Part shown: piece after piece, positions 23,873-35,754 of the stretch
How the letters are laid out: each line of letters starts with the position of its first letter
Numbering within the stretch: the stretch's first letter is position 1
Assembly: GCA_002189035.1 (NCBI GenBank)
Contig: NEEC01000027.1
Location: forward strand, 62,001 to 126,000
Length of the DNA stretch: 64,000 bases
Direction: 5' to 3'
From: Utricularia gibba
Taxonomy: Eukaryota; Streptophyta; Magnoliopsida; Lamiales; Lentibulariaceae
Notes under the pieces: model-generated
What the model saw: only the letters and a program-made list of their open reading frames with translations
The model's database searches: none
What the model was told of the DNA's origin: nothing
Position numbers and translations under genes: made by a program

Positions 23873-26090
23873 GGATCAAACAAAGAGGTGCCCAGGGGCA
23901 ATCCGCCAATTCGAGGAATGCAGAGGCGGAGACGCACAGAGAAGAAGCAACCCACTCGGGGAAACAAGACAAGAAAAAAGGGGGGGAAATCCAAGTTACC
24001 ACTTTGGCAAAATACAGAATCTTCTCCACTAAATCTAAAGCGAAGGATGAAGTTCAGATCTAAAATACCACCTTTTCACACAGTTCAAAATCCAAGAATC
24101 GAGTTCATTTTTTCGGTGACAGAATCGGAATTCCCACCCACAATCATTTTCCTTGAAAAGACAAACCCCTGTGGCAACCTGTGAGGAAAGACAAGCTTCG
24201 ATTTTCTTAGAGGAGAATTCACGACAGTGTCGAAGGTATCTTGTCGAAACCAGAAGCGGTTTAATCTGTGGAAGTAGATAATTCAAATAAAATGGAAAAG
24301 CTTTTGAAAAATGAGGGAAAATCGGCAACGCATTAGAGACCAATGAGTTGTAAAAAGTAGCAATCTTGAAATATGTCGTTACTTTCTGGGCAGTCCGCCA
24401 TCGCAGAGTGTGACATGATTAAAGACCATAAGAAACCCACACCATAAAGACGACGACGAAAAATCGGTTTTTGATAGGGAAAGATCCTTTCTTTATCTTC
24501 TGTTCTGTGATACACATCACGAGAGCCGCTCGATAGACAAAAGGTTGTCCAATACTCGAAAAAAAAAAAAGAAAAACCATTCACAGACCATGGAATACGA
24601 ATACTCATAGGCAGGCACGATGGTGTATGATGAAATAGAATGGTTTTGTGGGCTGGGCAGTTTTCACTTTTCCTCTAATCAATTGTTGTGTGTGTTTGGG
24701 GAGATTGATTGGATTACATACGAGTTTCCGAACCACCACCATTATACCTTGGAGTATCAGTTGAAAGAGCACCTCCAACTTCCTTCCTCCCTCCCTCCCT
24801 CCCTCCCATGGAGCAAGTACTGTTTGACGTTTGTGTGTTGGGGACAGAATATAGTAGCGAGTGGAGTGTGGGAGTCCCACTTTCAATGTCACTCCACTGC
24901 CAAGGCAAGGCAAGGCGGGGAAAAGGGAAAACAAAACAAAACCAAAAAACCAGGATAATTCACATGCCTTTAGCTTCCAATCATTTCCAGTACCATACAC
25001 CGAAATTTTCTGAGAAATCTGCTTTTCCTTATTTACTTATCGGAAAATGGCTACGGCTTTATTCATAAGAATGGAAGAAACATGTGGCCGCTGTAAGCAG
25101 CGATCAGAAAAACCGGTCCTCCAGTGGGCCGGCGGCATCATCTTGTCCGCCGCTGCGTTTTCCAACATGCTTACATTTTTCAAATTTCACAGTCCCCTCC
25201 CCCCTCCCTGTAAGAAAAAGAAAAAGCATATTCCTAACACCAGTTTACTTTCTTGTGTATATTTTTTTGATTTGAGGTGGGTGATGAGAATGGGTTGACT
25301 TTTTAGGATAGTGCATTGAGGATCTGTCAACGTGAGTCCAGTGAACCCCCCGGTTGCTATAAATCCAACCCCACATGCCCCCATGTGATGGAGCACATCA
25401 TCAATGACTCTGAGATCATCCGTCCGTTCATCTATCTATCTGCCCACTCTCTAACCAACGGCCCCCGTATTTTTGAAATGACTTACAATGGATTTTAAGA
25501 TCACATGAATGATTGCTGGCTTTGTAATTATACGTCTAACTTGATTGAAATGAGTGTGTTGGTGAGCATGAGCAGTCGCATTCCCTTGTTGTTGCGTTGG
25601 CGGATGGAAAGCTGAGAGAATGCTGATCCACTGCTGCGTTAAGGAGGCGGGGTCTCGAATTAGGTGACGACGAAGAGGAAAATAAAGGTGAAAGGACAGC
25701 TTTTGTAGCTCTTTTTTGGATCCACATTTATTTTGGAGTTGAAGCATACTCGACAACCTACTTTTCCTTGCAAAGCCCTTGTTAAATTAATGACGAACCC
25801 AGACAAGCATCATCTCATCCCAGCTCATTCACACTTTAACCAAAATCAGCTCCCACCCAGCCGCAGGGCCTCACCAGAGCAGTGCGCATCCATTGGCGGG
25901 AGAAGGGATGATGAGGGTGGCGCCGTGCGGGAAAGGAAAGCATGTGTGCTGCTGCTGCTGCTGCCGCCGCCGTTGGAGCTCCAGCTCCCCTCCCTCCCCC
26001 GTCGGAGGACCAGCTGCTTTAATGATCACTCTGCTTGTTAGCGCCATGTATTGAAGTCGGTGGTCCCCACGTTTCAAGGAGGGGCGAGTG
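23873..26090. other. Intergenic between XTNX and RHB1A-type genes
   Basis: Part of a 3.6 kb divergent spacer. The XTNX 5' UTR and promoter probably occupy its first kilobase. A CCCT repeat (24787-24807), CTG/CCG trinucleotide stretches near 25950-25975 and a CT/TC-rich block lie here. I see no coding exon; scattered frames show no family resemblance. Confidence 0.5.
24787..24807. repeat. (CCCT)n microsatellite
   Basis: About five CCCT tetramers in a pyrimidine-rich stretch. Confidence 0.85.
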
Positions 26091-26093
26091 CCG

Positions 26094-26246
26094 AATGGGC
26101 CTCTTCACATCCGGCCCATTTCTCCGACACTGGGCCCATCAACAGTCTGGCCCAGTTATTATTTTCATACGTATATATCCAATGATCTGATTCAAATTTT
26201 ATCCCCCACTGGAATCTTTGAGCAGCCGCAGGGGATTGTATAAATA
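26094..26246 (+). promoter_or_regulatory. Core promoter: site II cluster plus TATA box for the RHB1A-like gene
   Basis: Four TGGGCC/GGCCCA (site II, TCP-binding type) motifs lie between about 26096 and 26157, followed by a good TATA box, TATAAATA at 26239-26246. Transcription would start near 26.27 kb, leaving a leader of about 1.2 kb before the start codon at 27517, which probably contains an intron. Confidence 0.6.
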
Positions 26247-27516
26247 GCTTTGGGATTTATTTGATTCCGAGGGCCTTCCTAATTATGTACATATTTATAA
26301 TACCCATATGATTCCTTGCGTTCGCTGCTTCACTGCCTGCGTGCGCTGCTCGTCTTCCCCGGTCAGACTTCTTCTCGCACCACGCCACTCTTTGGTGTTG
26401 GGGTAGGTTAAAGATGCATAGCCTTGCAAGGCGTGCGTGTGTTTTTGTGCGCGCGCGCGTGTGTGTATGTGGGAGGGGGGAGATGATATGTCCATCGTCT
26501 GGTGATGTTAAGCTACTACTGATGTTCTAGGAGTATTGAATTTTACTTTGGTTTCGGCTCTTTGTCCAGGCTGTTGATTGCTTTTGTTGATTCACCTGGT
26601 AATTCGAATTCATATTTCTGATATTGTGTGAATTGGCTGGATGCTTTTCCTTTTTGTGGGAATGTATTGATTGGATATTTGTACCCTAGGGAGATGAGTC
26701 AGTTTATTTCTGGGTCGCGCAGATGGTGCGCGGGTAGTGATGTGGAGTAGTCACTCCTTGCTAGCGAGTTAAGCCAAAGAGAAGAATCAGTTATTGTTAC
26801 TTGTCTTTTGGATGTTCTCTCTATTTATTATGTTTATCCGGCATTTGCCACACCACGCCTCTTAACTTCACTCGCAGTGCTTGCCGCTGAAGTATTTATA
26901 TCAGAGTTTTGCTGTTATTATTTATCTTGATGTCTGGTGTATTTATTGATTTACCTTTTCCTCGCGAGTACACTTTCTCATTGATACTTAATACGAGAGC
27001 GTTGACTTTTTGGGCTGATGTCCTTACTTGCTTCATGATGTTTTTGGTGCTGTGTGTGAGGACTGTTCTTTCTGGATGCTCATTCTGGTTAAGAGTGCCC
27101 GCATGTTGATTGATCTTGTTCAATGTAAAAAAGTGGTTGCTGAAGAAACTGTTGTTGGGTCAAACACTGGTTTCACAGCAGTGGTGATGATAATTGATTT
27201 TTCTTATAGCTAATATTGATTTCTTAAATTGTCCATACATGCATTCAATCCTTCCATGTGCTTCATTTACTCTGTTCAATTGTGTGGTTCTCTACCATTT
27301 ACCTCTGGAGAGTAGAGCCTTTTCTCTTTGTTCAGTTAATGAATCGTACTTCTCGATATGAGCCGGAGAAGTTGGGGTGCTCGTATCTGATGTATAAAAA
27401 TATATGCACCGACTCTCTTATCATTCTTTTAGTATACTGATATTTCAACGTCTCCATCTGAAGGAGAATCTGAACGCCTAGTTTGAGGAGCTTCCGTTGG
27501 ATGATGCATGCGAAGA

Positions 27517-28550
27517 ATGGGCGGATGTTGTTGCTGTCCAACAAGGAGCTCTGAAGTTACCGGTTCATCAGCATTATTTCATGTGAGATCTCTTGTTACA
27601 TCACTTCTCAGGAAAAATAAAAAACCAGCTTTCATGTGGATTTTTTTTTTTCCTGAATCACTGTAATCTTGTATTTCGCAAAGTGTTTCTTCATGGTATT
27701 CCTGGATAACAAGATCGTAATCAACTCCCGTTGCGGGCGTGCAGAATTTTCTATTCTAATGTAGCTGCACATTTAAATGCAGTATGCTGTCTCAGAAGAA
27801 GTTGAACCCTTGTCATCCCATAATGTAGCTGTGTCTACTCTCGCCGGTGGACTTTTGGTAGATACCAACCTTGAGACTTCAACCCCAGACACATATCGGC
27901 CTCCTCCTGTCCCTGTGCCATATGAAACAGATGTGCAACAATCTGCACCCTCAGGAAATCTAATCTATGGACAAAAGACCAAAGTGATCCCTCAGAGCAG
28001 CAATACTCAGCCTCATGAAAATTTGAATCCGGATACCAGCGTACAAAGCAAGATAAAGAACCTGGATTCTAACCAAATGGCCGGAGATTATGATAATCTG
28101 GACCCATCCAAGGATGTTGATCAGGAAAAAGCTGATAACTTAAAAAAGTCGGATGTACCGGTGCTTCTCCAAGATGAGGAAGATGTCTGCCCCACCTGTC
28201 TGGAAGGTGCTCCAAAATACTACACGATTACCTGCTGGTATTTTTCTCCACATGCTTCTCATTCTGATGTGAATTCCTTTTTGTATGGCTCTGAGAACAG
28301 AATACGATGCTGAGAACCCTAAGATTCCTACAAAATGTGACCACCACTTTCATCTTTCCTGCATTCTCGAATGGATGGAAAGAAGCAATACGTGTCCAGT
28401 TTGTGATCAGGTACGTTGTTTGTTGTTGTATTTTGATGAGTATCTGATGAGGTACCTTTGACTACTGAACTCCGCTGGCAGCACGCCTGGTAATCCTTTT
28501 ATTGCATTGAAATGCAGGAGATGGTTTACAGCTTGAGTTCTGCAGGATAG
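27517..28550 (+). CDS. RHB1A: RING-H2 E3 ubiquitin ligase, RHB1A/AIRP1 type
   Basis: Membrane-anchored E3 ligase candidate. Exons: 27517-27582, 27783-28206, 28301-28410, 28518-28550; about 210 residues. Exon 1 encodes MGGCCCCPTRSSEV: the Gly2 context suits N-myristoylation and the Cys cluster palmitoylation, which decides this start. A diagnostic block follows (GGLLVDTNLETSTPDTYRPP), then an acidic linker. The RING-H2 is C-terminal: EDVCPTCLEEYDAENP, TKCDHHFHLSCILEWMERS, NTCPVC. The closest remembered relative is RHB1A. AIRP1, a positive ABA regulator, is a shorter cousin and sits beside XTNX in Arabidopsis. The long leader may hold uORFs. Confidence 0.92.
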
Positions 28551-29162
28551 TTGTTCATCCTCAGGGGCCGGGCCCGGAGTCAGTGGAACAAACAAAAATG
28601 ATAGAAAGCGAAAAATTCTTTGAAGCAGCTTCAGTGAAAAGCACAAAACAGCGTTTGGTTATGCATGGTTTCCCTTTTTCAGATCCAGGAATGTTTACGA
28701 GTAGAGTTGGTTGCTGTTTTAATAAGGTGTGTACAGACAGACAGACAGACAGACGTCAAAGAAAAGGTTAAGAATCTATTTTGTTTTGTTTTTCAAAACA
28801 TAAAATCATCCCATTCATTCAGGAAATATGAATTGGATTTTCCAGAGCACCATAAATCAACATGAAGAGGTACAACATAGCCTCCCCACAACTCCTCATT
28901 CATTGAAAATCCAAATAAATTACATGTATTATTTTAATATATATTTACGTGTGTGATAGGTAGGTTTGTAAATAATAATTTGTTATTCAGCCACGTGGAA
29001 GGGGCGCATTGGTTTCCGCGTAGATTTCAAAGTCCCATTTTGTTTCTTTTTTTTTTTTTTACACACCAGGTCGCCGCTTGAAGGTCTTCCCTTCCAAATA
29101 TATTCCTCGCAGATTTCAGATTCAGTCACACCGGGGAGGGGAATTGGAGTAGATAAGGCGAA
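28551..29162. other. Intergenic with (ACAG)n repeat
   Basis: RHB1A-like 3' UTR and promoter of the PLAC8 gene. An (ACAG)n microsatellite lies at 28733-28753. Nothing else recognised. Confidence 0.55.
28733..28753. repeat. (ACAG)n microsatellite
   Basis: Five ACAG tetramers. Confidence 0.88.
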
Positions 29163-31216
29163 ATGACAACTCAGGCGTCGCTGGAAAAGATGGAGTTGCG
29201 GAAGAATTACCGCAATTTGTGGCACACCGATCTTATGAGTACAATACAGCAGGATCCCCCCTGTATGTATGATGAGGGCGATGAGTCTCATTTTTCTCGT
29301 TGGGAGTCCGGTTGCTTATATGCTTGTTAGTTCGTATAGGCTGATTTGTGTTCGGTTTTGCAGATTGCTGCTTGGCGCTGTGGTGGTAAGTGAAAGATCG
29401 TTATTTGGCTTCAGTCTGTGTTTCGCTTCTCTCTTTCGATGAGATGTGTGCTCTAACTTCAAATTGGGTCCCGATATGTTTCCATGTCTCAAGGATCTGA
29501 TGATTTCCCTTGTTTTTCATTGACTAATTCGCTCCTACATGCCGTTCTCGTAAGGGCTTTGCTTGAGATTTAGACGTTTAATGACCAGCGTTGACCTTGT
29601 TGTCCTACCCGCATTTCGTGGCTCTGCTTCCTCTAACCGTCTATTTTATTGAAAACTACTTGGAACAAATGTGCACTTGATCATCCCAGCCATTAGAAGC
29701 ACAATGCTATGCAAGTATAAAAAGGTGAAGAACCATACGCTTCATACTGGATCATTTTTTGAAGTTGACCATGAAAGGAATCTCTTTGGAAAATGCGCGG
29801 CTTTAGGTTAATTGGGAGAGCAAAGAAAGCACCTGTTCCATCCTTTCTACCGATTGTGTCAACTTGTGTGTTCGAACCAGTCTAGTGTCTGAATGCTGAA
29901 ACGGGAAATCCATTAAGCAGTTAGTTCAAGGCATATTTTTTGACAACAGATACCGTGGCCCTGTTGTGCAGTGACGAATTTTTGTGCACGCTACCTTTTC
30001 TTGGTGTTCCTGTCTGTGTAACCATATATGTTTTTTTTTTTGGCTTACAGTGGTCCTTGTGTATCGTATATGCTTCGCAAAAGGGCTTTGTATCATGACA
30101 TGAGCAGGTGATTGTTCTAGTTTTAGCTTCTAATTTAGGCTTGTGAACTATGCATTTGCAATGTCGATATCTTTATTCGTTCCGCAGGTATGTTTGTTGT
30201 GCTGGATATCTTCCCTGCAGTGGTCGATGCGGTGAAAGCAAATGCCCTGAGTTTTGCCTAGCCACCGAGGTATAAATTTGCACTTAGTAAGTTTCAAGGA
30301 AGTTTGAACAGCATCTTTAAGTAGTTGCAATTTCAGGTATTCCTGTGCTTTGCAAACTCAGTGGCTTCAACACGGTTTTTGTTGCAAGATGAATTCAACA
30401 TACAGACTACACAGTGCGATAACTGCATAATTGTAATATACTGTCCCGCTGTTGTCCTCCCCGCAGCTGTCTTTCATGGTCTTAGCTCCTAGTTCATATG
30501 ACTGATTTGCAACTTGCAGGGTTTCATGTTCTGCCTCAGCCAGATTGCGTGCATATTTTCCTTGATTGCTTGCCTTGTTGGAGGTGAGGAATTATCCGAA
30601 GCTGCTCAAATTCTGTCGTGCTTATCAGATCTGGTATATTTCACGTAAGTATCAGCATTAGCTCGATTCATTTCATCACTAACTTATGCAGCTGAGTTTT
30701 AAAGCACCTCAAAATTCTGTCGCTTACGTTTTCCTCTTCTTTTTCTTCCTCCTCCTCCTCTCGTTTTGTAGGGTATGCGCATGCATGCAGGTCAGCTTTT
30801 ACTTTATGTAGTAAATCATGTAGTGCATCGACCAATCTCACATACCCGCGTATCCTTTTGATGACACTCCTTCCTTTCATCTCCAGACACAACACAAGAT
30901 CGAATTGGACAAGCGAGATGGCAAGTTCGGACCACAACCTCAAATGACTGCGCCACAGCGTCAGCAAATGTCTCGCATTGACCAGGCCATCCCCCCCAAT
31001 GTGGATGCTTACGGTCATTATCAACATGGCCAGCCATATTACCCTCCTGCTCAGCCTGGCCAGCCGTACTACACTCCTCCTGCTCAGCCTGGCCAGCCGT
31101 ACTACACTCCTCCTGCTCTGCCTGGCCAGCCGTACTACCCTCCTCTTGCTCAGCATGGCCAGCCGTACTACCCTCCTGCCCAGCATGGCCAGCCATATTA
31201 CCCTCCTGCTCAGTGA
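29163..31216 (+). CDS. PLAC8 family protein with Gln-Pro-Tyr-rich tail
   Basis: Cysteine-rich membrane-associated protein of the At4g23470/At5g41390 type, function unproven. Eight exons: 29163-29262, 29364-29385, 30051-30107, 30188-30269, 30337-30432, 30520-30644, 30772-30790, 30887-31216; about 276 residues. The start MTTQASLEKMELRKNYRNLW matches relatives. The PLAC8 core includes CCLALWCGPCVSYMLRKRAL, YVCCAGYLPCSGRCGESKCP, STRFLLQDEFNIQTTQCDNC, a hydrophobic stretch (FMFCLSQIACIFSLIACLVG) and CACMQTQHKIELDKRDG. Two exons are tiny (22 and 19 nt). The tail is six tandem copies of a GQPYY-P-PAQ unit (31022-31213), low-complexity and probably disordered. Confidence 0.93.
31022..31213 (+). repeat. 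Coding minisatellite, unit about 30-33 nt, six copies
   Basis: Tandem units encode variations of GQPYYTPPAQP/H at the C-terminus of the PLAC8 protein. Units differ by single bases and by three-base length changes, suggesting expansion by unequal exchange. Confidence 0.9.
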
Positions 31217-31680
31217 TTGGTTGAGACTTGGGTTTGAAATTATATTCGTGTGTGCATACAGTGAATGATGCTGAAGATTTGCAAGAGCTGTGTGTTATTT
31301 AAGGCGTGCGAGAAGACTTGAAGAGAGAGAGAGGTCCAGGCTCTCTAGCTCGTCCACTTGATCATGTTTAGCTCGTCCTTGCCATAGTTGCTTGGGTTGG
31401 CCCCTCCACTCTCCCCATCATACTGGGATGGGGAAGGAAGGAAGGAAGCATGGCCGGCCACCTCCGCTAATAATAGGACTCTTGTCTGTCTTTTCGACCC
31501 CAACGCGATGCCGATGCCGATGCCGATGCGGATACACCGCACGCAAACCTGTGTTTCCTATGGCCAAGTGAAGCAGGGAGATGCTTCAAAGCAGTATCCT
31601 CTTTGGAGCCCAACTAAATGCTTACACGTGAAGTCAGTCAATGGACCAACTTCAAGAAAGAAAGAAAGAAATTCGAGGAG
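31217..31680. other. Convergent spacer between PLAC8 and BRH1-like genes
   Basis: Both 3' UTRs should lie here. A (GAAA)n run at 31655-31672 and a GATGCC repeat near 31507-31528 are visible. No coding exon. Confidence 0.5.
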
Positions 31681-32196
31681 CTACAAAAATCCGGATGCGG
31701 TTATGGGAGAGTAATCGGCATTGAGATCGGGGGCCCCGGCGGCGATCCAGAGGCGCTCGTTGAAGGCGTCTTGTTTGTCCTCGGGAATGAAGGGGGTCCG
31801 GCAAAGCGGGCACGTTTTCTGATCGTGGTCCATCCAACGGTCCAGACAGCTCCGGTGAAATATATGCCGGCAATTCGTCAGCCGTCGGATCTCGTCGTCG
31901 TCGCTGAACTCGTACAAGCACACCGCGCATCTCTCCGGTGGGTCCGACACCAATTCCCCTTCCAACTCCGAGAATTTCACGACCGGCAGGAGCTCCCGGA
32001 TCAGGACCGCCGCCACCGACGATGGCTCCGGCAAAGGGGTTTCCTGATAGGAGAGGGGCTCCGGCGCCAGAAAATCGTGGACACCGATGAGTGAGAGCAT
32101 GGCGCGGACGAATCTGCGGATGAGTCCGAGCGCGGTGAGAAAATACAAGAGCAATCTGGGGAGAAAGAGGTCGGTGTAGCCGACCGGGAAACCCAT
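31681..32196 (-). CDS. BRH1: RING-H2 protein, BRH1/RHA1-like
   Basis: Single-exon, 171-residue RING-H2 E3 ligase candidate like the brassinosteroid-responsive BRH1 and RHA1a/b. The start MGFPVGYTDLFLPRLLLYFL is the family signature; the frame stays open 44 codons upstream, but relatives begin here. A hydrophobic anchor (about residues 9-35) is followed by a linker (LPVVKFSELE) and the RING-H2: RCAVCLYEFSDDDEIRRLTN, CRHIFHRSCLDRWM, KTCPLCRTPF. All eight zinc ligands are present. A TATA-like CTATTTAAG on the minus strand lies about 75 bp upstream (32271-32279). Confidence 0.93.
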   Translation of the reverse strand: MGFPVGYTDLFLPRLLLYFLTALGLIRRFVRAMLSLIGVHDFLAPEPLSYQETPLPEPSSVAAVLIRELLPVVKFSELEGELVSDPPERCAVCLYEFSDDDEIRRLTNCRHIFHRSCLDRWMDHDQKTCPLCRTPFIPEDKQDAFNERLWIAAGAPDLNADYSPITASGFL

Positions 32197-33715
32197 TGGC
32201 GTGCAGGGAGCAGAGGGCTGAGGAGGGCGAGATAAGATGGATAGATGCGGTGGTTGTCTCCAAGGTTTAAGCTTAAATAGAGGAAGAGATGGGCGGGCAG
32301 ATCTTGTGGAGTTCCGGCCCCGCAGCAAATCAATTAATTTTTATTTCACGAGTCTGAAGCTGAAACGGCACCTTCCGCCTCCAGGCTCCAGCGTCGCCGT
32401 CGCCGTCGCCGTCGGCTTCTGCAGAACAGCAACCTCTCTCCATCCATCCAGCATCATTCATCGGACACCGCCCGTGTTTTGTTATTAAATCAAGGGGGGG
32501 AATGTGCACCTAACTTCTTCTCCATCATTCCGCTCCCTTGACCGGTCAAGCATGCAGCAGTCACCATCCCCACTATTTAAGCTTTTCCTTGTGTTGCATG
32601 TCCTTGTCCCGATTTCAAGCCGGATCATGGGGCGGCGGAGATCAAAGGCAGCAAGAAATTTGTGCAGGCACAGAATGTACAGCTAATGAGTTTCTTCCTG
32701 TCAGACGAGATTCCAATTCCAATTCCAATTGCGGGAGGATGGATGGTCGAGTCCAAAACGAAGCATCTGTGTGTTGTGTTGCTGGAAGAATGAGGGTGGT
32801 GGTGTGTGCTGAATTGCATATTTTTTCTTGATTGGTAATCATCCTCACATGCCGGTGCTTCCTTCCAGTTCCAAGTTTGGTTGGCGTGAATGTACGCCAT
32901 GGTTTCTTAAATGCAGCGCATGTGGGGGAGGGAGCAATGAATGCTCCTCACATGCACCAGCAGCAGCATCCTCCATTCCATTCCAACCTCTATAAATTCT
33001 TCTCTTATGTTACAAAGACAAGCCATTCGGGAAAGAGCGAGCACACACCTGTCGTCACCAAACCAAGGACCACCTTTCTTTACCCAACATCGTCTCTCTG
33101 TCCGTCTGTGTGATACAGGGGGTGGGGTGGGGGCACTGAAGTTGCAATGATACCGGAGTGGTAGTGGGCGAGGAGAAGGAAAGGAAATGAGTCGTGGGGA
33201 AGCTGCACGTGGGGTGTCGCTCATAAATAAATTGAATGGGTCTGCTCTGTCCAATCGTAAGATATCCGATCAAGTGGCACTGGCACCGGCACCGGCACTT
33301 GGCAGGAGGAATGAATCTTCATCCCTCACAATGAACACAACACAACACCAAGCAATGAAACAAATCTGCATGCCGCCAGGTACCCACACCCGCACTTTTA
33401 TTAGGCCGGGTTCATGGAGCACAAGGAAGGAGCCAGCCATCTTTGCGTCTTCCTTCCCCAGCTGCACAGGATCCTCCGCATGGTTAACAGATAGCAGCAC
33501 AAACGCAGCAAGTGGCCTTATACCTCAATAACCTCGCCTTCCCTACATAGCCCAACATCGATCACCACACTTTTCTTTGCCGAGCTCACGATCCTACAGC
33601 AGTTTCTTCTCGGAGACTGTTGGGAACAAAACCAAAACTCGTGAAAATGCTGCAAAGATGCACCGCACGCTGGGTCCTGTTTCTAGCATACAACTCGACC
33701 AACTTTGATGCTGTT
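32197..33715. promoter_or_regulatory. BRH1-like upstream region
   Basis: A 1.5 kb non-coding stretch between the BRH1-like start and the DUF604 stop (both minus). GTCGCC repeats lie near 32393-32413. A plus-strand TATAAAT at about 32992 has no gene downstream that I can recognise, though a non-coding transcript is possible. A CACGTG G-box lies near 33206. Confidence 0.4.
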
Positions 33716-35754
33716 TCACATAAAGTTGTCTCGGTTTCGATACCAAAAGCAGAACTCAAGTGCCGCGGAATCCGTAAGGTGAAAATATGGACATAACTCG
33801 AACATGTTAAATAGACGTACCCTGTCCCAAAGATGTGGATCCGGCTTCTTGTGAACTTCCACTATCTGGATATCGCTGGGATCAGCCATCGCCCATGTGC
33901 AAACAGGATGTTGAACATGATGGCGTGTGTATTCGCTCAACGTTTGTGATCCGTTGGTGTCCATCCTTGCATTGGAGAGATAGAAAACAAAAGGCTTTTG
34001 GCAGGGATTCCTCGCTACAGGTCTGGTGTTGAACGCATAGGCCGTGTAGTCAGCTCTTTTGTACCAGTTCAAGAATGTCCTTGAGGTCATCTCCAGTTCG
34101 CGTGGGGACAACACTCCACGGAATATCTGGACCGCAAAGCCCCAAGAAACTGAGATAGACCATCTGCGTGCCCTGTCATAGCAAATGGACTGTTGCAGAA
34201 GCCCAGCTGAATCCAGTTCCATTGGAATCAGCAGCTTTCGAAGGGCTTCTACTTGAGTTTTGTTGGGGAATATTGGATCCACGACCTCTACGTGATGCAA
34301 GGATACAAACGGAGTCACAGGGTGTGCCGCAAGGAGTCCGAATAAGTCGCCATAAACATCATACTGAGTCAATATAAAATAAAGAACACGATTAGTAGCA
34401 CTCAACCTCGGATTGCTGAAATGAGGAGATAAACCCATTCATACATCAGAAACAAAACCGCAACACTTGAAGTGACTTCAGCTCAAATTTAAGCACACGA
34501 TGAAAAACAGTCGTACCATTTCAAAAACAAAAAAACAAAAAACCAAAGCAAGTCTTCTTAAGAATAAGCCAACCTAAAAACCTTGTTTTTTTCTTCCAAC
34601 ACATACTACCTTGACATCAAATAGAGCAATTCATCTCCGTGCACCTCCCATTATAAGTGGTAGAGGGGCATAATATTTAAAAGTGAACCAACTTTCAATT
34701 TTCAAATTCACCATGGAACAAAAAGGGCACTGCTTCCCTCCAAATTCAGCATATCTGTCAAACATAAACAAAGCAAATGCACCAAAATACAGCATCTGAG
34801 TCAGAGATCAATCCTTGCCTGATGAAAGCCAACTTCTTTAGTTAGCGGAATGCCAAGCTCTGCCATACATGCCTGCATCCGGTCATCGGAGCCGTACAAT
34901 CCAGGATACCTCTGAATACACCTGTCTTGCATCTTCTCAATGGCTTTAGCCAAGGGAAAGCTTATTGCAAATCCTCCTCCACCATAAGCCATGTTGTAGG
35001 AGAAATGAATGTTCTGCAAATGGCTCTCACTCGAACTTCCAATGTAGAAAAACTGGGTATGATCATACTTGTTCAAAACTCTCACTAAATTATCTGTTAC
35101 AAAGATGGTGTCATCATCCCCCATCACGAACCACCGCACATTATCCGTGTTTCGACTCCGTAGAGTCTCTGAAAGAATTCTTGAAATCCGAATTGCAGAT
35201 CTATGGCCCTTGTTGTTTTTATAAGCAAATTTAGAGATGTCTCCAGAAATCCTAAGCTTCGGGAGGCTCCGACTCTCGTTTCCTGCGGTTTTTACAGGTT
35301 TGTCTAGCCAGACTATCCCACGCATTCGTTTCTCCGGGCGCCACCACAGCTTTATATACTCTTTTCGTCTCTCCCATAGATCAGAAGAAGCGGCTATCCC
35401 AAAAACTATGTTTTCCAAGGTTGTTTGATTTGAGTTTTTATCCCCAATTTCCTGGAAATCTCGCAGTTCTTCAGCGGAATTTTTAGCTAAAGCAGCCACT
35501 TCTTTTTTGGTACCGACAACAAAAGTCTCTTTCCTGGGTGAAACAAGAGCTCGGTCTTCGTCGCAAGAAACATGAGAAGAGGAAACGAGCTTCAACAAAT
35601 AGAAAGCGTAGGTAGCTAAAACGAATATAAACATCAACAACATCAGCTTCGAGGAAGCTCTCCATTGCCAAGAAGATGGAGTTCTCATCGATTCATACAC
35701 TATCTTTTCCTGACAGTTTTTCGCTGCTTTCATATTCCTAAAAAATCCCACCAA
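33716..35754 (-). CDS. DUF604 fringe-related glycosyltransferase
   Basis: Type II membrane glycosyltransferase-like protein (GT31/fringe-related), expected in the Golgi; substrate unknown. Two exons, 34819-35754 and 33716-34363, 527 residues. A short cytosolic tail is followed by a signal anchor (LMLLMFIFVLATYAFYLLKL, about residues 37-56) and a Ser/Lys-rich stem. The catalytic domain includes IVFGIAASSDLWERRKEYIK, LWWRP, VRWFVMGDDDTIFVTDNLVR with a DDD metal-binding motif, GGGGFAISFPLA, YGSDDRMQACMAELG, GLLAAHPVTPFVSLHH. The single intron starts CAG|GCAAGG, a GC-AG intron; the reading frame resumes at YDVYGDLFG. At4g23490 is the remembered relative. Confidence 0.93.

Noticed and set aside
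28733-28753. CRISPR-like or spacer array
   Set aside because: This and similar arrays are plain microsatellites without unique spacers, in a plant nuclear genome.
30668-31196. Long minus-strand open frames (126 and 172 codons) opposite the PLAC8 tail
   Set aside because: They are shadows of the tandem repeat, which stays open in several frames; the composition is repetitive (AEQEECSTAGQ) with no homology.
32985-33260. Possible gene after a plus-strand TATAAAT at about 32992
   Set aside because: No convincing coding exon or family resemblance downstream; kept only as a possible non-coding transcript.
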